56,510 nucleotides of DNA from Lachnospiraceae bacterium. GTDB taxonomy: Bacteria; Bacillota; Clostridia; Lachnospirales; Lachnospiraceae. The notes under the pieces were generated by a model that was not told the origin of the DNA, did no database searches, and worked only from the letters and a program-made list of their open reading frames with translations. This document shows positions 33,416-43,044 of the stretch, piece by piece. The DNA lies in assembly GCA_024694625.1 (NCBI GenBank), contig JAILJP010000069.1, positions 1-56,510 of the forward strand, in the 5' to 3' direction. How positions within the stretch are numbered: position 1 is the stretch's first letter; each line of letters starts with the position of its first letter. Made by a program: the position numbers and the translations under genes.

Positions 33416-34237
33416 TTATAAATCGATTTTATTTTCAATCAAATATGCAGAGCCGAACATAGCAAGTACGCCTAAGCCAACGCTGTATACCAAATTGATA
33501 ATTCCGGCTGCGGAGAAAAGATTGATACTGTTTACTACCACACCATCTTCACCTAACATAACGGAAAAATCATAATCCGGCAAAACCATATTGGCAATGT
33601 AATTAAAGAAAGCACATAAAACAATGAATAAAACAAAACTAATCAGGCCCTGAAGCTTATGTCCTCGAAGGAGTGTGTTGCTCAAAGAAATCGCAAAGTA
33701 AGCAACGGTTAAAATAAAGAACACTTCAACGATCATAATAAATCCCGCTTTTCCAATGGAAAGAATGGTCTTTTCGCTCAACAACACATCTAAAAATTGA
33801 GCAAAACTTGCCATATCAGACTCAAACACCTTGGCTGTATTGCCACTCATTTGTTCTGCCATTTGATGACCTTTAGAAATCAGAAGCTGAACATCCAAAA
33901 CTCCCAAAAGAAAATAACCAACCATGAAGGCTACTCCAGTGAAAAATGCGGTTAAAATCTTTGCTGTAATAATCTTTACTGCCGGCTGTGGAGTCATATA
34001 CACCAAGTATCCGCTTTTATTATTAAAATCTCTGGAAAACATCACAAGTCCATTGATTAAAATCCAAAAAGACACGGCTCCTCCGGTCAAAATCAAAAGG
34101 ACAATGGATATACCTACATTTTCAAAGTCAAAATAGTTTTCATATAAAAACAAACACTCTAATACAGCCAGGATTCCCAGCATAACAAAAATCGGTACAC
34201 GGTTTTTCATTAATTCATATTTCATCGTCTTAAACAT
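33416..34237 (-). CDS. ABC transporter permease (ABC-2 type)
   Basis: A 273-residue protein with about six TM segments and a long second extracellular loop (about 110-160). The first part, FSRDFNNKSGYLVYMTPQPA, resembles permeases found with YtrB-like ATPases. It overlaps the ATPase gene by one base. It probably exports or senses a cell-envelope-active compound, as in GntR/ABC operons, but the load is unknown. It is convergent with the AraC gene, with 4 bp between stops and no terminator seen. Confidence 0.85.
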   Translation of the reverse strand: MFKTMKYELMKNRVPIFVMLGILAVLECLFLYENYFDFENVGISIVLLILTGGAVSFWILINGLVMFSRDFNNKSGYLVYMTPQPAVKIITAKILTAFFTGVAFMVGYFLLGVLDVQLLISKGHQMAEQMSGNTAKVFESDMASFAQFLDVLLSEKTILSIGKAGFIMIVEVFFILTVAYFAISLSNTLLRGHKLQGLISFVLFIVLCAFFNYIANMVLPDYDFSVMLGEDGVVVNSINLFSAAGIINLVYSVGLGVLAMFGSAYLIENKIDL

Positions 34238-34938
34238 TATGCTACCTCCCCACTGTAAATCTCACGGTATTTATCCACGATGGACTTTGTTTCTTTTTCA
34301 CGAAGTTCCTCTACGTCTGTTTCGTAAGCGATGGAACCTTCTCGCATAAAAATGGCGTAGTCCACTGTCTTTTCCAACTCTTCTACCATATGACTGGAAA
34401 TCACCACGCAACCATCCTCCGGAGCATATCCGATAATGGTTTTAATAATAGCATCCCTAGACATTAAATCGATTCCGTTTAAAGGCTCATCTAATAAAAT
34501 CATCTTTGCTCTTCGAGAAAGGGTAACTGCGATTTTCATCTTTGCCAGCATTCCGGAAGAAAGGCTCTTAATCTTCATCTCTTCCCTTAAATCCATTTCC
34601 TGTAAAAGCTTCTGAAACAGTGTCCGATCAAAATCCGCAAAAAAGTCATCATAGTACTCTGCTACGTTTTTGATGGTCATGTAACTAAAGAAAAAGGCTT
34701 CCGTGGGAGCATAGGCTACATCTCCCTTATTTCTCCAGGTCTGCTTTTCTCCATCGAATAAAATCTCACCATCATTTTGTGTGGTTAATCCGGAAATCAT
34801 CTTCATAAGTGTGGATTTCCCGCTTCCATTTGGTCCTAAAAGAGCGTAAATATGTCCCGGCTCAAATGTAAGATTAATATGGTCAACAGCCGTCTTCGTG
34901 TAATATCTTTTGGTTAAATTATTACATTGTACTTTCAT
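34237..34938 (-). CDS. ABC transporter ATP-binding protein
   Basis: A 233-residue ATPase. Walker A is GPNGSGKSTLMKMI, the signature is LSSGMLAKMKIA (a variant of LSGGQ), Walker B is MILLDEPLNGID, and the switch His lies in VISSHMVEE. It powers the permease encoded directly downstream and is preceded by the GntR regulator gene. Confidence 0.93.
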   Translation of the reverse strand: MKVQCNNLTKRYYTKTAVDHINLTFEPGHIYALLGPNGSGKSTLMKMISGLTTQNDGEILFDGEKQTWRNKGDVAYAPTEAFFFSYMTIKNVAEYYDDFFADFDRTLFQKLLQEMDLREEMKIKSLSSGMLAKMKIAVTLSRRAKMILLDEPLNGIDLMSRDAIIKTIIGYAPEDGCVVISSHMVEELEKTVDYAIFMREGSIAYETDVEELREKETKSIVDKYREIYSGEVA

Positions 34939-34956
34939 AATCTTTCCTTCCTAACA

Positions 34957-35316
34957 TCATTTCTTTGATATAAATTTTTTCAACTCACTTACCATGGATG
35001 CTTCGTCATATCCCATGGATTTCATCGCATCAAAAAACTCTGACAGCACTTTGTGCAGTGCCTCTTCTTTCATACTATCCAAGGTGTCGGTGGTTTCCGC
35101 CACAAAGGTTCCTATCCCCCGCTTCGTATAGGAAAGTCCCATACGCTCCATCTCTGAATAAATACGGGCTGCAGTATTTGGATTAATATCATACTGCACT
35201 GCCAATTCTCTGGAAGATGGAAGCTTGTCGCCGGGCTTAATCTCCCCGGAAAGGATTCTGGATTTTATGTCTTCAATCACCTGCAGATAGATTGGTGTAT
35301 TTGATTTAAACTCCAT
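34957..35316 (-). CDS. GntR-family regulator, YtrA type
   Basis: A 119-residue regulator. The winged helix (residues 8-72) shows PIYLQVIEDIKSRILSGEIKPG, LPSSRELAVQYDINPNTAARIY and RGIGTFVAE. The C-terminal dimer part is only about 45 residues, which defines the YtrA subfamily that controls ABC exporters. It is the first gene of the operon and should repress it by binding the palindrome at 35394-35415. Confidence 0.92.
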   Translation of the reverse strand: MEFKSNTPIYLQVIEDIKSRILSGEIKPGDKLPSSRELAVQYDINPNTAARIYSEMERMGLSYTKRGIGTFVAETTDTLDSMKEEALHKVLSEFFDAMKSMGYDEASMVSELKKFISKK

Positions 35317-35393
35317 ACCTCATCTCCACTTTCTTTTTCATACTGTTATAAAATCGATTTTACCGTACAAAGGCGTATACCATTCGCGTACCT

Positions 35394-35435
35394 CTGTACT
35401 AGTTAGATAGTACACTAGGATTTTATGGATGTCAA
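35394..35435 (-). promoter_or_regulatory. Promoter and operator of the GntR/ABC operon
   Basis: Minus strand TTGACA (35435-35430), 17-bp spacer, TACTAT (35412-35407). An inverted repeat GTGTACTA-N6-TAGTACAG (35415-35394) covers the -10. The half sites resemble those known for YtrA-type proteins. Binding there would block RNA polymerase. Confidence 0.75.
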
Positions 35436-35482
35436 CAAGAAATTTTTAAAATTTCACAGGACGAACTCTCTAAAAATTTTCA

Positions 35483-35515
35483 TAAAAAAAGTTGGACCGA
35501 TTTCTCAGTCCAACT
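35483..35515 (-). terminator. Terminator after GH3 glycosidase 2
   Basis: AGTTGGAC (35490-35497) pairs with GTCCAACT (35508-35515); seven T follow on the minus strand. Confidence 0.85.
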
Positions 35516-35591
35516 CTTTTCCCTTTATAACCGGGGTTTTGTTTTATTATAACTACATTTCTATTTTCATATTTCCCAGTTTAGGTCTTAT

Positions 35592-38500
35592 TTAGTTTTC
35601 CCTCTTCTTTCTGGGAATAAATCTCAATACCGTCATTAATACAAGAAGAACGATTAAAATCGGGAAAGCAATATTTACTATTCTTTGAACAAGCTGGGTG
35701 GTAGTCACCTTGTGTTCAAACTTCATACCGTGCATCATGCCCTGCATTGCATTGGAATTTGCCAATGTGTAAAGTGTACGATGCATTGCTTCTCTTGCGT
35801 AATGATACTGAACTTTATCATTTTTATCCCAGTCAAATCTCATGGATTCATCTGCAGAGGTAAGCTTAATATCAGCTCCGGCCTCAATCATCTGAACGGA
35901 ATCCATAAATACACCGGTATTGGCATTGTCGGTAATAATCAAACCATCAAATGCCCACTCGTTTCGAACGATGCCGGTAATCAAAGGATAACAACCGCCG
36001 GTCCAAACATTTCCTACACGGTTGAAGGCTGTCATAATTGCCTGACATGCTCTGATTTCACGGGTCTCGGGAGTAAAAGTTCCATCTCCGTTATCTGCAA
36101 GATAGCTTTCTTCTACGTTTCCAGCTTTCATACAAATTTCAAAAGGCTCCAAGTAAAGTTCACGGGCAGCCTGCTCATTTAACCAGGTAGCAATGGAGAA
36201 CTGTCCGTCTCTGTCACCTCTGTGGTTTTCCTGATCGTTGAAAGCAAAATGCTTAATGTAAGCGTAAACACCCTTAGAAGCACAGCCTAAAACTTCGTTG
36301 CTGGCAACTGCTCCGGAAAGGAAGGAATCTTCAGAATAGTATTCTCCGTTTCTTCCGGAATAAGGGGTTCTGTGAATGTTCATGGAAGGTGCATACCATC
36401 CGTTCATTCCACCGGCAAGAGCTTCATTACCAATCATAGTTCCATATTCTTTTGCAAGTTCCTGATTCCAGGTCTGTGCCAAAGCCATAGAGTTTGGATA
36501 GTACTTTCCGGTACCGCCGTAAATCAGACCGTTTGCAGTATCTGCATCCATACCAAAAGGCATGTCTACGGATTTGATGGCTTCGATTCCGTAACCGGAA
36601 CGGCCGATGGTATAGTAATAATCATCTGCGGTAAGCTCATCCAACAAATCATCCCACTTGGGATCATCATAATCCAGGCCTCTCATATCAATCAATGTAA
36701 GTCCGTTGTTTTTGCCATATACCGGCTTATCTGTAAAGGCTGAAGTATCTTCATCATTTAAGGAATCGAAGGCATCCAAAGCCTTGATTTCATCTTCGGA
36801 AATTTCTTTTTTGTAAACGAAGGAAGCAGGGTTTCCCTCCTTGTCTTCTCCGTTGATTTCATTACCCCAGGTAGATATTTCATCAGAAACTTCACCATCA
36901 TGCTGAGGGAAGGTACCCTCCCAGTCACTTCTGGTAAGATAGGTGGTGTCACCTCTTGCAAAATCCAGCTGGTTGGTAATCTCCACACCGCTGTAATCAT
37001 CTTTTGCATAAGTAGTGGTGTCCACATCTGCATTTTCCGGTACGTATTCTGCTACAAAGTCAGCATTTCCATCAGCAGTCATTCCACCGGAAACATCAAA
37101 TCCCTTCTTGGAAAGGATGTTGTTTACTGCTTCATGAGCATTCTTTGCTGCTGTAATGTAGTAAGTACCTGCATCCAAAATGTAAGTTTTTGCATTGTTA
37201 TAGTCATATGCCTTTAGCTGGCTCTGAGTAAAGGTTACTTCTACTGTCTCGGTTTCTCCGGGAGCCAATTCCTTGGTCTTTCCGTAGCCTACCAATTCTA
37301 CTGAAGCCTTTTCTACACCATTTGCCTTGTCATACTCTGTGTAAGGAGACTGGGCATAGATTTCCACAACATCTTTTCCGGCCATTGCACCGGTATTTGT
37401 AACATCTACGGTTACCTTGCACACATTGCCATCCCAGGTAACGGTTTGATTCGCCCAATCAAATGTCGTATAAGACAAACCAAAGCCAAAGGGATAACAA
37501 ACCTCAGATGCATAATCATACTCACCAACATTTGCAGTATTCATAACCACATCTTCGTATCTTGTCTCGTAATAGCGATAACCTACGTAAATGCCTTCCT
37601 GATAAGTAACATAGTTGTACTTGGTAGGATTTCCATTTTCATCATAGTACTGATAATCACCAAAGTTTGCAGCTGCAGGTGACTTTGATGCATCAGCTGC
37701 GTATGTATCTACTGTTCGACCGGAGGGGTTCTTTTCACCTGTAAGAATTTCAGCAAACTGGGTCAAACCGGAAGTAGCTTCCACTACTGCTGTGATGTGA
37801 GGATAGTCTTTTAACCAATCCAACTCTACAGCGGCATTGGAGTTCACCAACAAAATAACGTTTTCAAAATTATCATTTAAGTAAGATAAAATCTCCAACT
37901 CTGTGGTGTCAGGTTCGATATAACTCTTTTCCTTATCTGCCTGATTGTCAGCGTGATTGTACATGGAACGAGGCATATCTCTTCCTTCGCCGGCAACACG
38001 TTTAAATACATAAATGGGAATCGTTCCCTGAATAGAGTCTACCACCTTGCTGTCGGATGTAATATCCGTCAAGGGTACTTCGTTGATGCTAAAGTCCTCA
38101 TCATCACCAAAGCTTACAGATCCCTGTCCAAGACCATAGTCAGATGCTTTTCCACTGTAGAAATCCCACAGAGTTTCATTCACCTTTAATCCACTGGCTT
38201 CAAACTCCTCTTTTAAAGTTCCGGAACCCATGCCCATAATACCGGACTGAGTGGTCACTTTATTGGAGTTTACACTGAAAAAGCTGAAGGTCTGATCCTT
38301 GTTTACCAAAGGAAGGATTCCGTCATTTTTCAATAACACCATTCCTTCGCTGGCAATTTGATCATCCAACTTTTGCTCAGCCTCTTTTAACTCCTCTTCA
38401 CTTTCGTAATCTGATTTGTAATAGTCCAAATCATAATCTGCGGTGTCCACGCCATTTTGATCAATGACTTTTGCATTGGCACCGGACATGTTATCTACCA

Positions 38501-38627
38501 TACGATTGTTATCCATCATAAGTGTATTGGCATAATACATACCAATCACCATGCCAACAATCAATACTGCAGAAATCACTGTCTTTACAATCTTTTTCGT
38601 CATAGACTGTTCTTTCTTCTTTGACAT
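35592..38627 (-). CDS. Membrane-anchored, domain-permuted GH3 glycosidase 2
   Basis: Paralogue of the protein at 14529-17600, 1011 residues, with the same order: N-terminal TM (about 15-37), GH3 C-terminal domain with acid/base candidate Glu214 in RVAGEGRDMPR, Fn3-like domain (KDVVEIYAQSP), then the TIM barrel with KHFAFNDQENHRGD and nucleophile candidate Asp900 in LIITDNANTG, and a C-terminal TM (about 980-1002) before a basic tail. The start at 38627 has AGGAG eight bases upstream; a GTG three codons earlier overlaps the site. The LytTR regulator and GHKL kinase precede it, as for copy 1. All catalytic positions are kept, so it is probably active outside the cell. Confidence 0.9.
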   Translation of the reverse strand: MSKKKEQSMTKKIVKTVISAVLIVGMVIGMYYANTLMMDNNRMVDNMSGANAKVIDQNGVDTADYDLDYYKSDYESEEELKEAEQKLDDQIASEGMVLLKNDGILPLVNKDQTFSFFSVNSNKVTTQSGIMGMGSGTLKEEFEASGLKVNETLWDFYSGKASDYGLGQGSVSFGDDEDFSINEVPLTDITSDSKVVDSIQGTIPIYVFKRVAGEGRDMPRSMYNHADNQADKEKSYIEPDTTELEILSYLNDNFENVILLVNSNAAVELDWLKDYPHITAVVEATSGLTQFAEILTGEKNPSGRTVDTYAADASKSPAAANFGDYQYYDENGNPTKYNYVTYQEGIYVGYRYYETRYEDVVMNTANVGEYDYASEVCYPFGFGLSYTTFDWANQTVTWDGNVCKVTVDVTNTGAMAGKDVVEIYAQSPYTEYDKANGVEKASVELVGYGKTKELAPGETETVEVTFTQSQLKAYDYNNAKTYILDAGTYYITAAKNAHEAVNNILSKKGFDVSGGMTADGNADFVAEYVPENADVDTTTYAKDDYSGVEITNQLDFARGDTTYLTRSDWEGTFPQHDGEVSDEISTWGNEINGEDKEGNPASFVYKKEISEDEIKALDAFDSLNDEDTSAFTDKPVYGKNNGLTLIDMRGLDYDDPKWDDLLDELTADDYYYTIGRSGYGIEAIKSVDMPFGMDADTANGLIYGGTGKYYPNSMALAQTWNQELAKEYGTMIGNEALAGGMNGWYAPSMNIHRTPYSGRNGEYYSEDSFLSGAVASNEVLGCASKGVYAYIKHFAFNDQENHRGDRDGQFSIATWLNEQAARELYLEPFEICMKAGNVEESYLADNGDGTFTPETREIRACQAIMTAFNRVGNVWTGGCYPLITGIVRNEWAFDGLIITDNANTGVFMDSVQMIEAGADIKLTSADESMRFDWDKNDKVQYHYAREAMHRTLYTLANSNAMQGMMHGMKFEHKVTTTQLVQRIVNIAFPILIVLLVLMTVLRFIPRKKREN

Positions 38628-38650
38628 TTTTTTCACTCCTATACAAAAAT

Positions 38651-38687
38651 AATCAAGACCCTACCCCTCCTAGATAACGCCTTGATT
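38651..38687 (-). promoter_or_regulatory. Hairpin in the leader of GH3 glycosidase 2
   Basis: AATCAAG (minus, 38687-38681) pairs with CTTGATT (38657-38651). The loop of about 23 bases holds AGGAGGGG, a strong Shine-Dalgarno-like sequence that is not followed by a fitting start codon. It is 24 bases upstream of the real start and may affect ribosome access. Confidence 0.35.
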
Positions 38688-38772
38688 ACAATTTACATTT
38701 TCTATTTCATATTTGAGTGATTTCTCGTAACCTGCATTTTTTTTATCGTAGAATGCAAGTAAAAAATATCTT

Positions 38773-40050
38773 TTATTTTTGAAAGATCATCCGTACCACA
38801 AAGGTTTTGTCATTTGCCTTATATTCAAAAATACCATCGTATTTTTTAACGATTTCTTTCATGCTGTTTACCCCATAGCCATGGGAATCCTTATCTTTTT
38901 TCGTGGTAAAAAGATTTCCATCTTTGATGGTGGGCGCTGCAGCAATGGGATTTCGAATTTCCACAATCGTCATCCCCAGTTTTTTTTGAATCAAAACAGA
39001 AATATAGCGCTCACTTTCCGGCACCTTTTCTGCTGCCTCTATAGCATTATCCAAGGCATTTCCCAAAAGGGTATAAAGGTCCAACCCATCCATAAAGAGC
39101 ATGGATTTTCCCTCACAGATACAACTCATGGTAATCTTTTTCCGTCCGCAGGCCAGACGCTTTTCCGTTAACACCGTATCTAAAAGTTCATTTTCCGTAT
39201 GCACCACAGAATCGTAGATTCCAATGTTTTCTTCCATTCTTTGAAGGGCTTCCTGTCTTCGCTCTTCATCTGTCATGGCGTTCACTGCGGCGATTTGATG
39301 CTTGATGTCATGATAGTTTCGGTTCACCACGGCCATGGCATCTTTGGAAAGTTCATACTGCATTTTTTTCTGATTCCAAAGCTTTTCACGAAAGGCAAAT
39401 TCTTCCTCTTCCAACCTGGCAATGACCTGTCCCCGCTGCATGCTTAAAAGTAAAAAACAGGCCATGGACGCATAAACCGCATGAATATACTGAAAACCTT
39501 CAACAAACGAAATCAAACTTAAAACCAAAACAAGAAAAATAACAAACACTCCGGTCCAAATGGACGTAATGGCATCTATTCGGTAATGTCCGTCTTTTGT
39601 CATAGGTTTTGCCAATAAATAATAAGATGCCACACATACCACTCCATGTGCTAAAACGTAGACTATTGGACTTTTATTATCAATCTGGTTGGAAGTATTA
39701 TACTCTATGAGCAAACGCATGCAGTAAGCAATATGTTCTGAAGCATAGGCGATGGAAACAATATATATGGTCTCCATAATATCTGTCTCAACTGTGAGAT
39801 AAATAGCAATCATCAAAAAAACAATGTGTATTCCGTAATAAGACACCGTAGGTAATATTCCGGTAACAAGTTCCAAAATACTCTTATAAGAATCCTTATA
39901 AACCCACCAGTTAATAGAATAATTCGCTATTACAAAATATGCCAATGCACTGACAACGATAAACTTCAACCCCGACCATCTTTTCTTATTCATGGGAATA
40001 AGAAAGACTATAATGGCGGCTAACATCTCAGTTAAAAATGATTGTACCAT
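38773..40050 (-). CDS. GHKL sensor kinase 2 (AgrC-like)
   Basis: A 425-residue membrane kinase, paralogous to kinase 1. About six TM segments (1-205), coiled linker (IARLEEEEFAFREKL), phospho-acceptor His in NYHDIKHQIAAV, N box NALDNAIEAAE, and G box HGYGVNSMKEI. It follows the regulator gene by one base. Unlike copy 1, no strong terminator was seen between it and its glycosidase gene; the 145-bp gap holds a weak inverted repeat (TGCATT/AATGCA) and the leader hairpin. Confidence 0.88.
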   Translation of the reverse strand: MVQSFLTEMLAAIIVFLIPMNKKRWSGLKFIVVSALAYFVIANYSINWWVYKDSYKSILELVTGILPTVSYYGIHIVFLMIAIYLTVETDIMETIYIVSIAYASEHIAYCMRLLIEYNTSNQIDNKSPIVYVLAHGVVCVASYYLLAKPMTKDGHYRIDAITSIWTGVFVIFLVLVLSLISFVEGFQYIHAVYASMACFLLLSMQRGQVIARLEEEEFAFREKLWNQKKMQYELSKDAMAVVNRNYHDIKHQIAAVNAMTDEERRQEALQRMEENIGIYDSVVHTENELLDTVLTEKRLACGRKKITMSCICEGKSMLFMDGLDLYTLLGNALDNAIEAAEKVPESERYISVLIQKKLGMTIVEIRNPIAAAPTIKDGNLFTTKKDKDSHGYGVNSMKEIVKKYDGIFEYKANDKTFVVRMIFQK

Positions 40051-40051
40051 G

Positions 40052-40765
40052 CTACACTCCTGTTCCTACATAATCAGCCAGTGCTCGTAAGAAATCCTTT
40101 TTTCGTCCACGACTAAGATAAAGAGTTTCTCCCCCTACCGTTACTTCGTCACCTTTTACCAGGGACACATGCTTTAAATTTACAAGAAATGCATTGTTTC
40201 CCCGAGCAAAATTAAAGGGAGCCAATTCCACTTCCATCTCTTTTAAGGTAGTGTTTTTTTGCATCATAACACCGCTTTTTGTATGAAAGACCAAATCATG
40301 ATTTGTCACTTCCACATAAAAAATATCTTCAGTAGAAACTTTTCGCTTTGTACTTCCGTCCGTCACCAAAATCTGTTTTTCCATCTTCCATTTTTTGATA
40401 GAGGAAATGGCTTTATCCAAAGACAGTTCCAACTGTTGGTACTTTACCGGTTTCAAAATAAAATCGGAGGCATTCACTTTATATCCTTCTATAGCATACT
40501 GCGCTAGAGAAGTAATAAAGATAATCACCACATCCCCGTCCAGTTCCCGAATCTCCTGGGCTGTCTTCATTCCATCTTTGTGCTTCATGCGAATATCCAA
40601 AAAAATAATATCATAATCCGCACTGTAATCATCCAAAATATCAATTCCGTCATTAAAGATTCTTGGAATGATATGAACATCCTTTTCCTTTTCGTAGCGG
40701 TTTAAAAACTCCACCAGTACGCTTTGGCATTCTCTTTCATCCTCTACAATTGCAACCCTATACAT
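40052..40765 (-). CDS. LytTR response regulator 2 (AgrA-like)
   Basis: A 237-residue regulator with receiver and LytTR domains. Key parts are VEDEREC, the phospho-acceptor Asp in IIFLDIRM, DFILKPVKYQ, and in the LytTR part FYVEVTNHDLVFHT and FARGNNAFLVNLKHV. It is the first gene of module 2. GAGAG lies before the ATG. Its promoter must lie in the 119 bp shared with the thiC terminator; none was clear. Confidence 0.9.
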   Translation of the reverse strand: MYRVAIVEDERECQSVLVEFLNRYEKEKDVHIIPRIFNDGIDILDDYSADYDIIFLDIRMKHKDGMKTAQEIRELDGDVVIIFITSLAQYAIEGYKVNASDFILKPVKYQQLELSLDKAISSIKKWKMEKQILVTDGSTKRKVSTEDIFYVEVTNHDLVFHTKSGVMMQKNTTLKEMEVELAPFNFARGNNAFLVNLKHVSLVKGDEVTVGGETLYLSRGRKKDFLRALADYVGTGV

Positions 40766-40811
40766 ATTAACTCTCTCATTCTCTCCAACAAGTTTCTTGC
40801 CGTTACATATT

Positions 40812-40856
40812 TGTAAATATAAAACAGGAAGCAGTTAAAATGCAACTACTTCCTGT
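40812..40856 (-). terminator. Terminator of the thiamine operon
   Basis: ACAGGAAG-x-AGTT (minus, 40856-40844) pairs with AACT-x-CTTCCTGT (40836-40824), 13 bp with one wobble, followed by TTTATATTT. Confidence 0.85.
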
Positions 40857-40884
40857 CAATGAAACTTCCCAATACTCTATTGAT

Positions 40885-42192
40885 CTATCCCAATATATCA
40901 ATATATTCTCCTGCCAAAGCCTTGTTCATACTGCGCACAGCACAAAACTTTCCACACATGGAGCAGGTGTCTTCAAACTCCGGTGCTCGGTCCTGGCGAA
41001 TTTGTTTTGCAGTCTCCGGATCAATGGCACACTCCCACTGTTTGTCCCAGTCAAAGCACTGTCTGGCTTCCGCCATGGCATTGTCCTGATCCATAGCATG
41101 AGGAACTTTTTTCGCAATGTCTGCTGCATGAGCCGCAATCTTAGAAGCGATGATTCCCTGTTTTACATCTTCCACATTTGGAAGGGCCAAATGCTCTGCG
41201 GGAGTCACATAACATAAAAATGCCGCACCGTTTTGCGCTGCAATGGCTCCACCAATGGCAGCTGTAATATGGTCGAATCCCGGAGCAATATCCGTTACCA
41301 AAGGTCCCAATACATAAAAAGGTGCTCCCATACAAACCTTCTGCTGGATTTTCATGTTTGCTGCGATTTCATCCATGGGCATGTGTCCCGGTCCTTCCAC
41401 CATTACCTGAACATCTTTTTCCCAGGCTCTTTTGGTGAGTTCTCCAAGACGAACCAACTCCTCCATCTGACAAACATCGCTGGCATCCGACAAGCATCCC
41501 GGTCGGCAGGCATCTCCCAGAGAAACCGTCAAATCATATTCCCTGCAAATTTCCAAAATCTCATCATAGTATTCGTAGAAAGGATTTTCTTCTCCCGTCA
41601 TACTCATCCAGGCAAAAACCATGGAGCCTCCACGGGATACGATATTCATCTTTCTTTTATGCTTTTTGATTTGCCCAATGGTTTTTCTGGTAATTCCACA
41701 GTGGAGTGTAACAAAATCCACACCATTTTTGGCATGCAGTCGAACCACATCCACAAAGTCCTTTGCAGTTAAAGTGGAAAGATCCCTTTGATAGTGAATG
41801 ACACTGTCATAGATTGGCACCGTTCCAATCATGGCGGGACATTCCTTTACCAGTTTCTGTCGGAAAGGTTCCGTGTTTCCATGGCTGGACAAATCCATAA
41901 TGGCTTCTGCCCCCATATCTACTGCAGCCATTACCTTTTTTATTTCAATATCGTAGTCTTTGCAGTCCCTGGACACTCCAAGATTCACATTAATTTTGGT
42001 ACGAAGCATGGAGCCAACTCCATAGGGATGGATAGAAGTGTGATTCTTATTTGCAGGAATTGCCACCTGACCTTTTGCTACCAGATCCCGGATGTCTTCT
42101 GTAGTGCGATACTCCTCTTTTGCCACTACTTCCATTTCCGGAGTAATGATTCCTTTTTTTGCTGCTTCCATTTGTGTTGCATAGTTTCTCAT
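40885..42192 (-). CDS. thiC: Phosphomethylpyrimidine synthase ThiC
   Basis: Radical-SAM enzyme that turns aminoimidazole ribotide into HMP-phosphate, the pyrimidine half of thiamine. The 435-residue protein has [20 protein letters not shown] near the start, [36 protein letters not shown] and the C-terminal cluster motif CSMCGKFC. Length is that of the short bacterial form. It is the last gene of the thi operon. Confidence 0.97.
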   Translation of the reverse strand: MRNYATQMEAAKKGIITPEMEVVAKEEYRTTEDIRDLVAKGQVAIPANKNHTSIHPYGVGSMLRTKINVNLGVSRDCKDYDIEIKKVMAAVDMGAEAIMDLSSHGNTEPFRQKLVKECPAMIGTVPIYDSVIHYQRDLSTLTAKDFVDVVRLHAKNGVDFVTLHCGITRKTIGQIKKHKRKMNIVSRGGSMVFAWMSMTGEENPFYEYYDEILEICREYDLTVSLGDACRPGCLSDASDVCQMEELVRLGELTKRAWEKDVQVMVEGPGHMPMDEIAANMKIQQKVCMGAPFYVLGPLVTDIAPGFDHITAAIGGAIAAQNGAAFLCYVTPAEHLALPNVEDVKQGIIASKIAAHAADIAKKVPHAMDQDNAMAEARQCFDWDKQWECAIDPETAKQIRQDRAPEFEDTCSMCGKFCAVRSMNKALAGEYIDILG

Positions 42193-42222
42193 GTTGTTCT
42201 CACTTTCTATTATCGCCTTCTT

Positions 42223-43044
42223 TTATAACATGTGGTTCATTGGTCCCACACCATGGCCCAAATCCAGGCCTTGCTCAATCACTTTTGTCACATACTGTTT
42301 TCCCCGCATTACCGCCTCTTCTAAGGAATAGCCCAGCGCTAAATTTGAGGCAATGGCAGAGGATAAGGTGCACCCGGTTCCGTGGGTGTTTGGATTTTCA
42401 ATCCGCTTTTCGGAAAACTCATAAATGTGGCCGTTTTCAAATAACACGTCTGTAACAGAGTTTTCTCCAACTTCATCAATTCCGAAGTCTGATTCATTTT
42501 TTCTATTTTCTTTAAAATGGCCGCCCTTTATCAAAACGGCACATCCATACTTCTTCCCCAGTTTTTCTGCCATCATTTCCATATCGTAGTAGTCTTTTGC
42601 TTTTTCACCGCTTAAATACTCTGCTTCCGGCAGATTGGGAGTGATTAACCTGCAAAGAGGAAACAGTTCCCTTTCCATTTTTTTCACTGTCTCTGCATCC
42701 ATCAACCGTTTTCCGGAAGTGGAAATCATCACCGGATCCAAAACGATGTTTTTGCAATTGTATTCCTTTAGTTTTCGAATCACCGGCAAAAGCAGCGCTT
42801 CCTTTGGAATCATTCCAATCTTTATGGCATCAGCACCAATATCTGATAAACAAGCATCCAACTGTTCCTCCAAAAAGGAAAGCGTAACGGGAGAAACATT
42901 ACGGACTCCCAAGGTGTTTTGTGCCGTCAAAGCAGTGATGGCAGTCATACCATAAACCCCATGGGCACACATGGTTTTTAAATCCGCCTGTATGCCGGCT
43001 CCGCCACTGCAATCACTGCCAGCTATGGAAAGTACCACTTTCAT
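42223..43044 (-). CDS. thiD: HMP/HMP-phosphate kinase ThiD
   Basis: Phosphorylates HMP and HMP-P to HMP-PP. The 273-residue ribokinase-like protein has SIAGSDCSGGAGIQADLKT at the start, MTAITALTAQNT, DPVMISTSGKRL, and the anion hole and base in NPNTHGTGCTLSSAIASNLA. It overlaps the upstream thiME gene by 4 bp. Confidence 0.96.
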   Translation of the reverse strand: MKVVLSIAGSDCSGGAGIQADLKTMCAHGVYGMTAITALTAQNTLGVRNVSPVTLSFLEEQLDACLSDIGADAIKIGMIPKEALLLPVIRKLKEYNCKNIVLDPVMISTSGKRLMDAETVKKMERELFPLCRLITPNLPEAEYLSGEKAKDYYDMEMMAEKLGKKYGCAVLIKGGHFKENRKNESDFGIDEVGENSVTDVLFENGHIYEFSEKRIENPNTHGTGCTLSSAIASNLALGYSLEEAVMRGKQYVTKVIEQGLDLGHGVGPMNHML

